This document shows positions 32,985 to 40,521 of a stretch of 64,000 nucleotides of DNA, piece after piece. Within the stretch, counting starts at the first letter, position 1, and each line of letters begins with the position of its first letter. Location: assembly GCA_014656495.1 (NCBI GenBank), contig BNCN01000001.1, positions 496,001-560,000 on the forward strand, given 5' to 3'. The position numbers were made by a program, and so were the translations under genes. The notes under the pieces were generated by a model, which was not told the DNA's origin, did no database searches, and was given only the letters and a program-made list of their open reading frames with translations. This stretch comes from Comamonas sp. KCTC 72670. GTDB lineage: Bacteria; Myxococcota; Myxococcia; Myxococcales; Myxococcaceae.

Positions 32985-33883
32985 ACGCGCAGGAAGCGTC
33001 CCACCGCGACGAAGCTGCCGCCCAGCCCCAGGCCACAGCCCGCGCACAAGAGCTCCAGCGCCAGCCGGGGCTCCACCCATGGCGCCGCCACGCCCGGCCC
33101 GAGCAGGAAGGCGAAGAGCGCCCCCAGCGTGGGCCCCAGCACGCGGCCGAAGGTCCACAGCCCGAGCAGCGCCACCGCCGCGCCCAGCACGCCTTGCAGC
33201 AGCCCCTCCAGGAGGAAGGGCGCCTTCACGAAGCGGTCCGTCGCGCCCACCAGCTTCTGGATTTCAATCTCGCCGCGCCGCGAATAGATGGCCAGTTGCA
33301 GCGTCGCCGCCACGATGACCACCGTGGCGCCCAGCACCACCGCGAAGGCGACCAGCGAGCCAAACCGCAGCGCCCTCGCGATGGCCGACAGCCGCTGCAC
33401 CGCCGCCTCGCCGTAGTCCACGCCGGACACCCCGGGCGCGTCCCGCAGCGCCCTCGCGAGCGACTGGAGCGCCTCCGGGTTGCGCCGCTCCGGGGGCACG
33501 CGCAGCTCCAACGACACCGGCAGCGGATTCTCGGGCAGCTCGGCCAGGGCCTCGCCCAAATCACCCAGCTCCGCGCGCAGCCGGGACAGCGCCGCGTCCG
33601 GCGGCACCAGCGTCACCACGCCGCGGCTGAACGCCTCCACGTGCGAGCGCACGGCGTGGACCTCGTCCGAGTCCAGCGCGGGGTCCAGGTACACCGTCAC
33701 CTCGACTTCACCGCCCAGCGAGGCCAGCAGGTTGTCCAACACCCGCGCCGCGCCCCGGGCCATGCCCGCGGAGAACAGCGCGATGGCGATGGTCGTCACC
33801 GCGATGAAGTGCACGAAGGGCGACTGCTTCAGCCCCACCGCCGCCGAGCGGCAGAAGTACGTCACCTTCGACAACGTGCTCAT
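32981..33883 (-). CDS. ftsX: Cell division ABC transporter permease FtsX
   Basis: A 300-residue FtsX: cytoplasmic N-tail, first helix (FIAVTTIAIALFSAGMA), a large periplasmic loop (~45-170, including 'VTVYLDPALDSDEVHAV' and 'RRNPEALQSLARALRDAPGV') that binds EnvC, then three helices (LVAFAVVLGATVVIVAATLQLAIY, LLQGVLGAAVALLGLWTFG, LALELLCAGCGLGLGGSFVAVG). 'RRGEIEIQKLVGAT' is the conserved FtsX cytoplasmic motif. It overlaps ftsE (4 bp) and envC (4 bp). Confidence 0.95.
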   Translation of the reverse strand: MSTLSKVTYFCRSAAVGLKQSPFVHFIAVTTIAIALFSAGMARGAARVLDNLLASLGGEVEVTVYLDPALDSDEVHAVRSHVEAFSRGVVTLVPPDAALSRLRAELGDLGEALAELPENPLPVSLELRVPPERRNPEALQSLARALRDAPGVSGVDYGEAAVQRLSAIARALRFGSLVAFAVVLGATVVIVAATLQLAIYSRRGEIEIQKLVGATDRFVKAPFLLEGLLQGVLGAAVALLGLWTFGRVLGPTLGALFAFLLGPGVAAPWVEPRLALELLCAGCGLGLGGSFVAVGRFLRV

Positions 33884-34572
33884 ACCACCATCCGGCGCGC
33901 CGCCTTGACGCCGTCCTCGTCGGACACAATCTGCCCGCGCTCCAGGCGCACCGTGCGCTTCTGGTAGCGCGACAGCAGCGTCGCGTCGTGCGTGGCCACC
34001 ATCACCGTGGTGCCGCGGATGTTCACCTGCGTGAGCAGGTCCATGATTTCCACCGTGAGCGCCGGGTCCAGGTTTCCCGTGGGCTCGTCCGCCAGGAGGA
34101 TGGTCGGGTCATTCACGAGCGCCCGCGCGATGACGACGCGCTGCTGCTCTCCACCCGAAAGCCGCAGGGGGAACGAGTCCGCCTTGTGCTCCAGGCCCAC
34201 CAGCTTGAGCATGCGGCGCACCTTGTCGCGCGCCTCCGCGCGGGGCACCCCCAGCACGTCCAGCGTGAAGGACACGTTGTCCTCCACCGTCCGGTGCGGC
34301 AGCAGCTTGAAGTCCTGGAAGACGACGCCGATGTTGCGCCGCAGGTACGGCACCGCGGACTCGCGGATGCGGGCGATGTTGCGGCCGCCCACCAGGATCT
34401 GCCCCTTGGTGGCCTTCTCCGCGCAGAAGATGAGCTTGAGCAGCGTCGTCTTCCCCGCGCCCGAAGGGCCCGTGAGGAAGACGAACTCGCCCTTCTCCAC
34501 GTTGAGGTTGATGTCCGACAGCACCGGCGGGTCGCCGGGGTACGCCTTGTAGACGTGGAAGAACTGAATCAT
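33880..34572 (-). CDS. ftsE: Cell division ATP-binding protein FtsE
   Basis: A 230-residue ABC ATPase with Walker A GPSGAGKTTL (~35-44), Q-loop VFQDFKLL, signature LSGGEQQR, Walker B ILLADEPTGNLD and switch His in ATHD. The opening 'MIQFFHVYKAYPGDPPVL' is typical FtsE. Together with FtsX it transmits divisome signals to EnvC to trigger septal peptidoglycan hydrolysis. First gene of the overlapping ftsE-ftsX-envC set; 150 bp separate it from the upstream gene on the same strand. Confidence 0.96.
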   Translation of the reverse strand: MIQFFHVYKAYPGDPPVLSDINLNVEKGEFVFLTGPSGAGKTTLLKLIFCAEKATKGQILVGGRNIARIRESAVPYLRRNIGVVFQDFKLLPHRTVEDNVSFTLDVLGVPRAEARDKVRRMLKLVGLEHKADSFPLRLSGGEQQRVVIARALVNDPTILLADEPTGNLDPALTVEIMDLLTQVNIRGTTVMVATHDATLLSRYQKRTVRLERGQIVSDEDGVKAARRMVV

Positions 34573-34722
34573 GGCGTCGCGCGCAAGGACGCCAACCTAG
34601 CACGCCCCGCGAGCCGTCCCCACGCACACCCCGCGAGAGCGGGCCGCGCCGCCACGCGGAGCACGGCCCTCACGCGCCAGCGTGCCCACATCCGGCGCGA
34701 ACGGGAGACACCGGCGGAGGGG

Positions 34723-35289
34723 CTACTGCTCGCCCTCACCCGCCAGATAGCTGAGGATGACCTCGTCCAGGCTCTTCTCGGAGATGAGGTCCTCACCGAA
34801 GAGCGTCTCCACGCCAATCTCGTTGATCTTCGGCTTCTCCTTGAGGGCGCGCGCGGCGGCGACCTCCGGAGGAACCACGACCGGGGCGGGAGCGGCGACC
34901 GGCTGCGGGGGCGGCGCGGGGCGCGGGGCCATGGACTGGCCCGGCTGCAGCTTCACCTGCGAGGCGTCCGTATCCGCGGCGAGCTGACCCGGCTGGTAGC
35001 TGCGCGCGATGGACTCGTAGCTGTCGTACACCCCGTTGATGAGGTTGCGCAGCATCTCCTTGTGCTGCTCCTCCATCAGCTCACGCACGACCTCCGCGAG
35101 ATTCTCCGCGTTGAGGATGTCCGCGTAGGACGTCTTCTTCGAGGCGAGGATGTTCCCGCCCACGAAGAGGTGCGTGATGATGTGGGGATTGTTGATGCCA
35201 GAGTCCTCGGTCTGGACGTGGTAGACCTTCCCCTTGTGCTTGATGTTGTGATTGAAGCCGGTGACGGCTTTTTCGAAGGTTTTCGTCAT
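34723..35289 (-). CDS. Conserved myxobacterial hypothetical protein
   Basis: A 188-residue soluble protein from ATG 35289 (MTKTFEKAVTGFNHNIKHKGKVYHVQTED). The first ~85 residues form a well-conserved domain (YHVQTEDSGINNPHIITHLFVGGNILASKKTSYADI, then a helix NLAEVVRELMEEQHKEMLRNL). A Pro/Ala linker follows and the tail 'IGVETLFGEDLISEKSLDEVILSYLAGE' is a short conserved motif I recall from other myxobacterial proteins. No known enzymatic motif. It is divergent from carF with a 214-bp shared upstream region; the longer frame to 35484 runs through that promoter region. Confidence 0.8.
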   Translation of the reverse strand: MTKTFEKAVTGFNHNIKHKGKVYHVQTEDSGINNPHIITHLFVGGNILASKKTSYADILNAENLAEVVRELMEEQHKEMLRNLINGVYDSYESIARSYQPGQLAADTDASQVKLQPGQSMAPRPAPPPQPVAAPAPVVVPPEVAAARALKEKPKINEIGVETLFGEDLISEKSLDEVILSYLAGEGEQ

Positions 35290-35503
35290 CGCCGAGGTCG
35301 CGGACCGTACCAGCCGCATCCGCACGACACAAGGTAAGCGTGACCTGCTCGCGCCTGATGCGTGCGATCGGCTCCCAGGCTCACCGAGCGTGCAGGCCCA
35401 CGAAGTCGGATGGCAGTTCCGTTGAAAAGCTGAAAGCGGCTGGGATACGTACAGCCGGTCGGACGTGGTTCGCCACGACCCCACGAACGGTCAGGACGCC
35501 CGG

Positions 35504-36352
35504 ATGAAGACCCAAGAGATTGAGAAGAAAGTGCGCCAGCAGGATGCCCAGGTGCTGGCCCAGGGGTACTCGCCCGCCATCCGCGCGATGGAGATTGGGG
35601 CCATCGTCTCCTTCATCGCGCTGGAAGCCGCGCTCGTGTACCGGCTGTGGGGCAGCCCCTATGCGGGCACGTGGCTGCTCCTGAGCGCCGTGCTGCTGGG
35701 CTACCTCGCCGCGGACTTCGTCTCCGGCTTCGTGCACTGGCTGGGCGACACGTGGGGCTCCACGGAGATGCCCGTGCTCGGCAAGGCGCTCATCCGCCCC
35801 TTCCGCGAGCACCACGTGGACGAGAAGGCCATCACCCGCCACGACTTCGTGGAGACCAACGGCAACAACTGCCTCATCTCCCTGCCCGTGGCCATCCTGG
35901 CCCTGTGCATGCCCATGAGCAGCCCGGGTTGGGTGTTCTGCGCGTCCTTCCTGGGCGCGATGATTTTCTGGGTGATGGCGACCAACCAGTTCCACAAGTG
36001 GTCGCACATGGACGCGCCGCCCGCGCTCGTCGGCTTCCTCCAGCGCGTGCACCTCATCCTCCCGCCCGACCACCACCGCATCCATCACACCCAGCCGTAC
36101 AACAAGTACTACTGCATCACCGTGGGCTGGCTGAACAAGCCGCTGACGATGGTCCACTTCTTCCCCGCCGCCGAGCGCCTCATCACCTGGGTCACCGGCC
36201 AGTTGCCGCGCCAGGACGACATCGGCGACGAGGCTGCCCGCGCCCTGGTCGCCGCCGACAACGTGAGCGAGGCCCCCGTGGTCCAGGCCGCCAAGGAGCT
36301 CCTCAAGGCCACCACGCCGGAGAAGCCCGCCTCCTCCCGGCCCTCGGCCTGA
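35504..36352 (+). CDS. carF: Plasmanylethanolamine desaturase CarF (TMEM189/Kua family)
   Basis: A 282-residue membrane enzyme almost identical in the parts I recall to M. xanthus CarF. It introduces the vinyl-ether double bond of plasmalogens and is needed for singlet-oxygen/blue-light induction of carotenoids through CarR/CarQ. The His motifs are present: H78 (GFVHW), H103/H104 (REHHVDE), H113, H164 and H168 (NQFHKWSHMD), H190/H191 and H194/H195 (PPDHHRIHH). There are membrane helices near 31-47 and 55-72 and a pair around 122-160. ATG 35504 gives the expected length. Upstream TTGAAA-17-ATACGT (35422-35450) is a weak possible promoter. It converges on murI with a strong hairpin pair between. 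Confidence 0.95.
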   Translation: MKTQEIEKKVRQQDAQVLAQGYSPAIRAMEIGAIVSFIALEAALVYRLWGSPYAGTWLLLSAVLLGYLAADFVSGFVHWLGDTWGSTEMPVLGKALIRPFREHHVDEKAITRHDFVETNGNNCLISLPVAILALCMPMSSPGWVFCASFLGAMIFWVMATNQFHKWSHMDAPPALVGFLQRVHLILPPDHHRIHHTQPYNKYYCITVGWLNKPLTMVHFFPAAERLITWVTGQLPRQDDIGDEAARALVAADNVSEAPVVQAAKELLKATTPEKPASSRPSA

Positions 36353-36360
36353 AACGCCGC

Positions 36361-36428
36361 GACGCCGCGCCACCGGGTGGCCGGCGTCGCACACCGCCCG
36401 CGGCTGGAGCACCTTCGCCCAGCCGCGG
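36361..36428. terminator. Tandem hairpins between carF and murI
   Basis: First hairpin: GACGCCG (36361-36367) with CGGCGTC (36382-36388), containing CCACC/GGTGG. Second: CCGCGGCTGG (36398-36407) pairs perfectly with CCAGCCGCGG (36419-36428). They separate two converging genes; neither has a T tract. Confidence 0.55.
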
Positions 36429-36439
36429 CGCGTCACGCC

Positions 36440-37255
36440 TCAGAAGGTCAGGTCCACCTGCTCCGCGGCGGTGATGGGCCGGCCGAGGAAGCGGGCCCCC
36501 ACCTCCATGAAGCGCTCCGGCACGTCGGTGACGTAGTACGCGTGGGACGGCGCGCCTTGCGCTCCCGGGGCCAGCCCGCCGCGCGCCTCGAGCAGCGTGG
36601 CCACGGCCTCCGCGGTGGCCTCCGCCGAATCCACGAGCGCCACCTCGGGCCCCACCACCTCCGCGATGACGCCCTTGAGCAGCGGGTAGTGCGTGCAGCC
36701 CAGCACCAGCGTGTCCACGCCGTCCCGGGTGAACTCGGACAGGTAGTCGCGCGCCACCAGCAGGGGGACGTCGCCCGTGGTCCAGCCCTCCTCCGCGAGC
36801 GGCACGAAGAGCGGACAGGCGCGGGCCTTGGCCCGCACCCGTGGGTCCGCGGACTCGAGCGCGCGCTGGTAGGCCCCTGAACGAATGGTGCCGGGTGTAC
36901 CGATGATGCCCACCCCACCGCCCCGCGTGCGCGCCAGCGCGGCCCGCGCCCCGGGGAGGATGACGCCCACCACCGGCACGGGCAGCGCGGCCTCCAGCGC
37001 GGGCAGGGCCACGGCCGAGGCGGTGTTGCACGCCACCACCAGCAGCTTGATGCCGCGCTCCAGCAGGAACTCCGCGTTTTTCAGCGAGTAACGCGTCACC
37101 ACCTCGCCGGACTTGGTGCCGTAGGGCACCCGCGCGGTGTCCCCCAGGTACACCGTGCTCTCGTGGGGAAGCCGGGACATGAGGGCCTTGAGGACGGTGA
37201 GTCCTCCAACGCCCGAGTCGAACACGCCAATGGGACTGTGGCTGCCTTGCCGCAT
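36440..37255 (-). CDS. murI: Glutamate racemase
   Basis: A 271-residue racemase making D-glutamate for peptidoglycan. Motifs: IGVFDSGVGGLTVLKAL (substrate Asp/Ser), YLGDTARVPYGTKS, catalytic Cys in VACNTASAVALP and second catalytic Cys in VLGCTHYPLLKGVI. ATG 37255 is chosen because AGGGA precedes it by 8 bases and the family starts at 'SPIGVFDSG'; ATG-like GTG 37273 adds six residues. Monocistronic, 121 bp upstream of the terminator-bearing region of the next minus-strand gene. Confidence 0.96.
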   Translation of the reverse strand: MRQGSHSPIGVFDSGVGGLTVLKALMSRLPHESTVYLGDTARVPYGTKSGEVVTRYSLKNAEFLLERGIKLLVVACNTASAVALPALEAALPVPVVGVILPGARAALARTRGGGVGIIGTPGTIRSGAYQRALESADPRVRAKARACPLFVPLAEEGWTTGDVPLLVARDYLSEFTRDGVDTLVLGCTHYPLLKGVIAEVVGPEVALVDSAEATAEAVATLLEARGGLAPGAQGAPSHAYYVTDVPERFMEVGARFLGRPITAAEQVDLTF

Positions 37256-37321
37256 GGAGCGTGTCCCTATCACGTTTGATGCCAGCGCCAGCGCCAGCCC
37301 ACGCCGGGCCCGAAAGCACGA

Positions 37322-37347
37322 AGGGCCGGAGCATCCGCCCCGGCCCT
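37322..37347 (-). terminator. Terminator of the triple-repeat lipoprotein gene
   Basis: AGGGCCGG (37322-37329) pairs perfectly with CCGGCCCT (37340-37347). On the minus strand it is followed by TCGTGCTTTCG, a weak T-containing tail, 30 bases after the lipoprotein stop. Confidence 0.55.
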
Positions 37348-37376
37348 CCGCTCACTTCCCCGCCTGCCCGTGGCGG

Positions 37377-38378
37377 TCAGTTCTGCATGACGTACACCGG
37401 CAGCGCGGAGTTCGGGCCCGGGAACTGGTGGGCCACCACGTCGATGACCGGGAGCGGATTCGGGGTGATGAACTCGCGGCCGTCGCGCCCCTGGCCGTAG
37501 ACATCCACAGCGTAGCGGCCGGGCCGCAGGTACTCATAGGTCACCGGCGCGTCGTTGCAGCCGTGCCAGTCGCCCACGTCGCCGTAGACCCACTGATTGT
37601 TCGCGAGGTTGAGGAAGTTGATGCCCACCCGGTCCACGCCCGCCTCGCCGCAGTTCATCGGCCGGCCCCCGAACGAGCGCAGCTCCCACCGGATGGCGGC
37701 GCCGCCAATGGCCCACAGCTCCGCGGTGTGCGAGGTCGGCTGCCCCGCCCAGGTCTCGATTTCGCCCCCGAAGTAGTACTGGGGCAGCGCGTGCCGATCG
37801 AGGCCGAAGAACTCCACGTAGTGGAAGCCCGGCGCCAGGTAGTCCGTCTGGATGTGGTTGCCGCCCTGGCCCTCCCAGCAGTCGAAGTTCCCGCTGTCGC
37901 CGTTCTCGAACATCACGTCCACGGAGTGGATGCCGGCCTGGTTGCAGTTGAGGAGCGGGCCGTAGGGGGGAGCGAACTGCCAGCTCAGGTAGGCGAAGGA
38001 CGGCGGGAGCCCCACCGGGGTCAGGTCCGCGTTCACCGTGACGTGCCCGTCCACCACGAAGCTGCCGCGGGCCTCGTACAGCACCTCGTTGGTGTAGCTG
38101 ACCGCCACCAGGTGGAACGGGTAGCGCCCGGGCGCGAAGTCGTGGAGGACGATGCCGTCGAAGCCGTTGGCCTGGCAGTCGTACCGGCCGCCGTTGGCCA
38201 GCAGCTCGCCGTCGATGGTGACGTTGACGCCCCTCACGGAGCGCACGTCGTCACAGCGGAGGCCGCCGAAGCTCCAGCGGAAGGTCACATCCCCGCTGTA
38301 GCGGGGGCCATTGTTGACGACACAGCCTGGGAGGATCGCAGCCACGCAGAGGAATGCGACCAGCAACCGCGAGTTCAT
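37377..38378 (-). CDS. Lipoprotein with three copies of a Cys-containing beta domain
   Basis: A 333-residue lipoprotein from ATG 38378 (MNSRLLVAFLCVAAILPGC, lipobox LPGC). The mature part is three ~95-residue repeats, each with an opening Trp, a Cys in 'LxC(D/N)xxG', a second Cys ~30 residues on, and a 'DFAPGRYPFHLVAV / YLAPGFHYVEFFG / YLRPGRYAVDVYG' strand: FRWSFGGLRCDDV..., LSWQFAPPYGPLLNCNQAG..., IRWELRSFGGRPMNCGEAG.... It looks like a surface-exposed adhesion or binding protein with disulphide-closed domains (inference). No known family. Divergent from tolQ, sharing a 161-bp region. Confidence 0.8.
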   Translation of the reverse strand: MNSRLLVAFLCVAAILPGCVVNNGPRYSGDVTFRWSFGGLRCDDVRSVRGVNVTIDGELLANGGRYDCQANGFDGIVLHDFAPGRYPFHLVAVSYTNEVLYEARGSFVVDGHVTVNADLTPVGLPPSFAYLSWQFAPPYGPLLNCNQAGIHSVDVMFENGDSGNFDCWEGQGGNHIQTDYLAPGFHYVEFFGLDRHALPQYYFGGEIETWAGQPTSHTAELWAIGGAAIRWELRSFGGRPMNCGEAGVDRVGINFLNLANNQWVYGDVGDWHGCNDAPVTYEYLRPGRYAVDVYGQGRDGREFITPNPLPVIDVVAHQFPGPNSALPVYVMQN

Positions 38379-38539
38379 GGGGCACCTGTCGGTGGGGCAG
38401 TGAGGTGTTCGGCCCGTTTCATCTCCATCCGACGGGCAGCGGCGGGAATTATTCACCGCCACAGGCAATCTGACTCAAGCAACCAACCGTACCCCCATTG
38501 TTTGACCCTGTCTTATCGGAGTGTTACGCGCTGCTCCCC

Positions 38540-39250
38540 ATGACGCCCCACCTGCCCCTGGCGCTTGGCGCCATGAACTACGTGGAGATCATCCGCGACG
38601 CCTCCCTCATCGAGCTGGCCGTCCTCCTGCTCCTCATGGGGGTCTCGGTGGCCTCCTGGGCCCTCATCGCCATGAAGGCCTCCCAGCTCAACAAGGCTCG
38701 CGCACAATCTCTCACCTTCCTCGACACCTTCTGGAAGGCCTCGCGCCTGGAGGCCATCTACCAGTCGGCGCAGAAGCTCGACGGCTCGCCGCTGTCGAAG
38801 GTCTTCTGCGCGGGCTACGAAGAGCTGACCAAGCTGGCGCAGACCAAGGAAGGCGGCAACGAGGGCGCGCTCGCCGAGCGGCTGGGCGGCATCGAGAACG
38901 TGGAGCGCGCGCTCCACCGCGCCGCCACGGCGCAAATCACGGAGCTGGAGAACCGGGTGTCCTTCCTGGGCACCGTGGGTTCGGCCTCGCCCTTCGTGGG
39001 CCTGTTCGGCACGGTCATCGGCATCCTGAGCGCCTTCAACCAGATTGCCGAGCAGGGCAACGCGACGCTGGCCACGGTGGCCGCGCCGGTGGGTAACGCG
39101 CTCTTCGCCACGGCCGCCGGGCTGTTCGCGGCGATTCCGGCGGTGGTCGCCTACAACTCGTTCGTCAGCCGCATCAAGGTGTTCGACACGGAGATGTCGA
39201 ACTTCTCCGCGGACTTCCTCAACATCATCAAGCGGCACTTCTTCCGCTAG
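38540..39250 (+). CDS. tolQ: TolQ/ExbB-type proton channel protein (AglX-like)
   Basis: A 236-residue TolQ. Helix 1 is LIELAVLLLLMGVSVASWALIAMK; helices 2 and 3 carry 'FLGTVGSASPFVGLFGTVIGILSAFNQIA' and 'APVGNALFATAAGLFAAIPAVVAYNSFVSRI', the conserved TolQ/ExbB/MotA core. It forms the inner-membrane proton channel with TolR and drives a TonB/TolA-like rod. From memory the M. xanthus orthologue is AglX, required for adventurous gliding. ATG 38540 is used; ATG 38573 (MNYVEIIRDASLIE) is equally plausible, since TTGACC at 38492-38497 could place a transcription start close to 38530. First gene of a four-gene operon. Confidence 0.92.
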   Translation: MTPHLPLALGAMNYVEIIRDASLIELAVLLLLMGVSVASWALIAMKASQLNKARAQSLTFLDTFWKASRLEAIYQSAQKLDGSPLSKVFCAGYEELTKLAQTKEGGNEGALAERLGGIENVERALHRAATAQITELENRVSFLGTVGSASPFVGLFGTVIGILSAFNQIAEQGNATLATVAAPVGNALFATAAGLFAAIPAVVAYNSFVSRIKVFDTEMSNFSADFLNIIKRHFFR

Positions 39251-39261
39251 GCGGGGCCACC

Positions 39262-39729
39262 ATGGGAATGGGCGGAGGCAACCGCGGCGGTGGCCGCACC
39301 ACCATGAGCGAAATCAACGTCACGCCGATGGTCGACGTGATGCTGGTGCTGCTCATCATCTTCATGGTGACGGCGCCCCTCATCCAGCAGGGCGTGAAGG
39401 TCAACCTGCCGGAGACGAAGGCGGCGCCGGTGGAGGCCACGGAGAAGAAGCTCGTGCTCTCCATCGACGCGGGCCGCAAGGTCTACATCGGGGATGCCGA
39501 GGTGGCGCTGGAGGAGTTGGAGCAGAAGCTCGCCGCCAACGCCAAGGCGCAGGCCGACAAGGAGGTCTACCTCCACGCGGACCGCGACGTGCCGTACGGC
39601 GTGGTGGTGGAGGTGATGGCCGCGGCCCAGCGCGCCGGCATTGGCAATGTGGGGATGATCACGGACCCGTCGACGGGGGGCCGGACGTCCAACAGCGACA
39701 AGAGCAAGTCCAAGGAAGCGAAGCGCTAG
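39262..39729 (+). CDS. tolR: TolR/ExbD family protein (AglV-like)
   Basis: A 155-residue ExbD/TolR protein: short Gly-rich cytoplasmic N-terminus, 'MSEINVTPMVDVMLVLLIIFMVTAPL' with the proton-carrying Asp in the membrane helix, then the periplasmic domain ('KVNLPETKAAP', 'KLVLSIDAGRKVYIGD', 'VYLHADRDVPYGVVVEVMAAAQRAGIGNVGMIT'). Starts 11 bp after tolQ. Corresponds to M. xanthus AglV by order (from memory). Confidence 0.93.
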   Translation: MGMGGGNRGGGRTTMSEINVTPMVDVMLVLLIIFMVTAPLIQQGVKVNLPETKAAPVEATEKKLVLSIDAGRKVYIGDAEVALEELEQKLAANAKAQADKEVYLHADRDVPYGVVVEVMAAAQRAGIGNVGMITDPSTGGRTSNSDKSKSKEAKR

Positions 39730-39732
39730 CCC

Positions 39733-40521
39733 ATGAGCCACTCCGCGGTAAGCCACAGCCTGCTCGTCACGCGCCCCACGCGGCTGTCGCGCTTCGTGGT
39801 GGTGTCGGTGGTGGGGCACGTCCTGGTGCTGGTGGCGGCGATCGCCTACGCGCGCTACTCCGCCACGCCCAAGGTGGACCTGGACACCAAGCCCATCCGC
39901 GCCACGCTGGTGCGCCTGGGAAAGCCCCGGGACTCCAAGCTGCTGCCGCGCAAGGAGCAACTGCCGCCGCCCCCCAAGAAGGTGGACGCGCCCAAGCCCG
40001 TCCCCGACGCGCCGCCGCCGCCCCCCACGCCCGCCAAGGTGGCCGTGCCCATCCCCGGCGTCCAGCCGGAGCCGTCCCCCGCCAAGCCGGCGCCCCAGAA
40101 GGGCGAGGCCACGGGCGAGGACCGGCGCAAGCGGCTCTTCGGCGCCTTCGACAAGACGGCCAAGGCCGCCGAGCCCGAGGAGGCCGAGGGCGCCGAGGAC
40201 GGAGACCCGGACGGTGACTCCGCCACGGCGGAGGGCGAGCGCTACTTCGGCCTGCTCCAGTCGCAGGTCCGCCGCCACTACAGCGTGGCGGACACCATCC
40301 CTGAATCCGAGCGGCTGCACCTCAAGGCCATGGTGGCGGTGCGCCTGGGCCGCACGGGTGAAGTGCTGGACGTGAATCTCACCAAGGCCAGCGGGAACGA
40401 CCTCTTCGACTCCGCCGTCGTCACGGCCGTGCGCAAGGCCGCGCCCTTTTCTCCTCCGCCGGACCATCTCCGAGACGCCCTGCAGAAGAGCGGCGTCAAC
40501 CTGGTGTTCAACGCCCTATGA
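39733..40521 (+). CDS. TonB/TolA-type energy transducer
   Basis: A 262-residue protein: one N-terminal membrane helix (FVVVSVVGHVLVLVAAIAYA), a Pro/Lys/Ala-rich periplasmic spacer (~60-150), and a C-terminal TonB-type domain ('YFGLLQSQVRRHYSVADTIPESERLHLKAMVAVRLGRTGEVLDVNLTKASGNDLFDSAVVTAVRKAAPF'). It occupies the tolA position and should couple TolQR motion to TolB or outer-membrane partners. Starts 3 bp after tolR and overlaps tolB by 4 bp. Confidence 0.9.
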   Translation: MSHSAVSHSLLVTRPTRLSRFVVVSVVGHVLVLVAAIAYARYSATPKVDLDTKPIRATLVRLGKPRDSKLLPRKEQLPPPPKKVDAPKPVPDAPPPPPTPAKVAVPIPGVQPEPSPAKPAPQKGEATGEDRRKRLFGAFDKTAKAAEPEEAEGAEDGDPDGDSATAEGERYFGLLQSQVRRHYSVADTIPESERLHLKAMVAVRLGRTGEVLDVNLTKASGNDLFDSAVVTAVRKAAPFSPPPDHLRDALQKSGVNLVFNAL

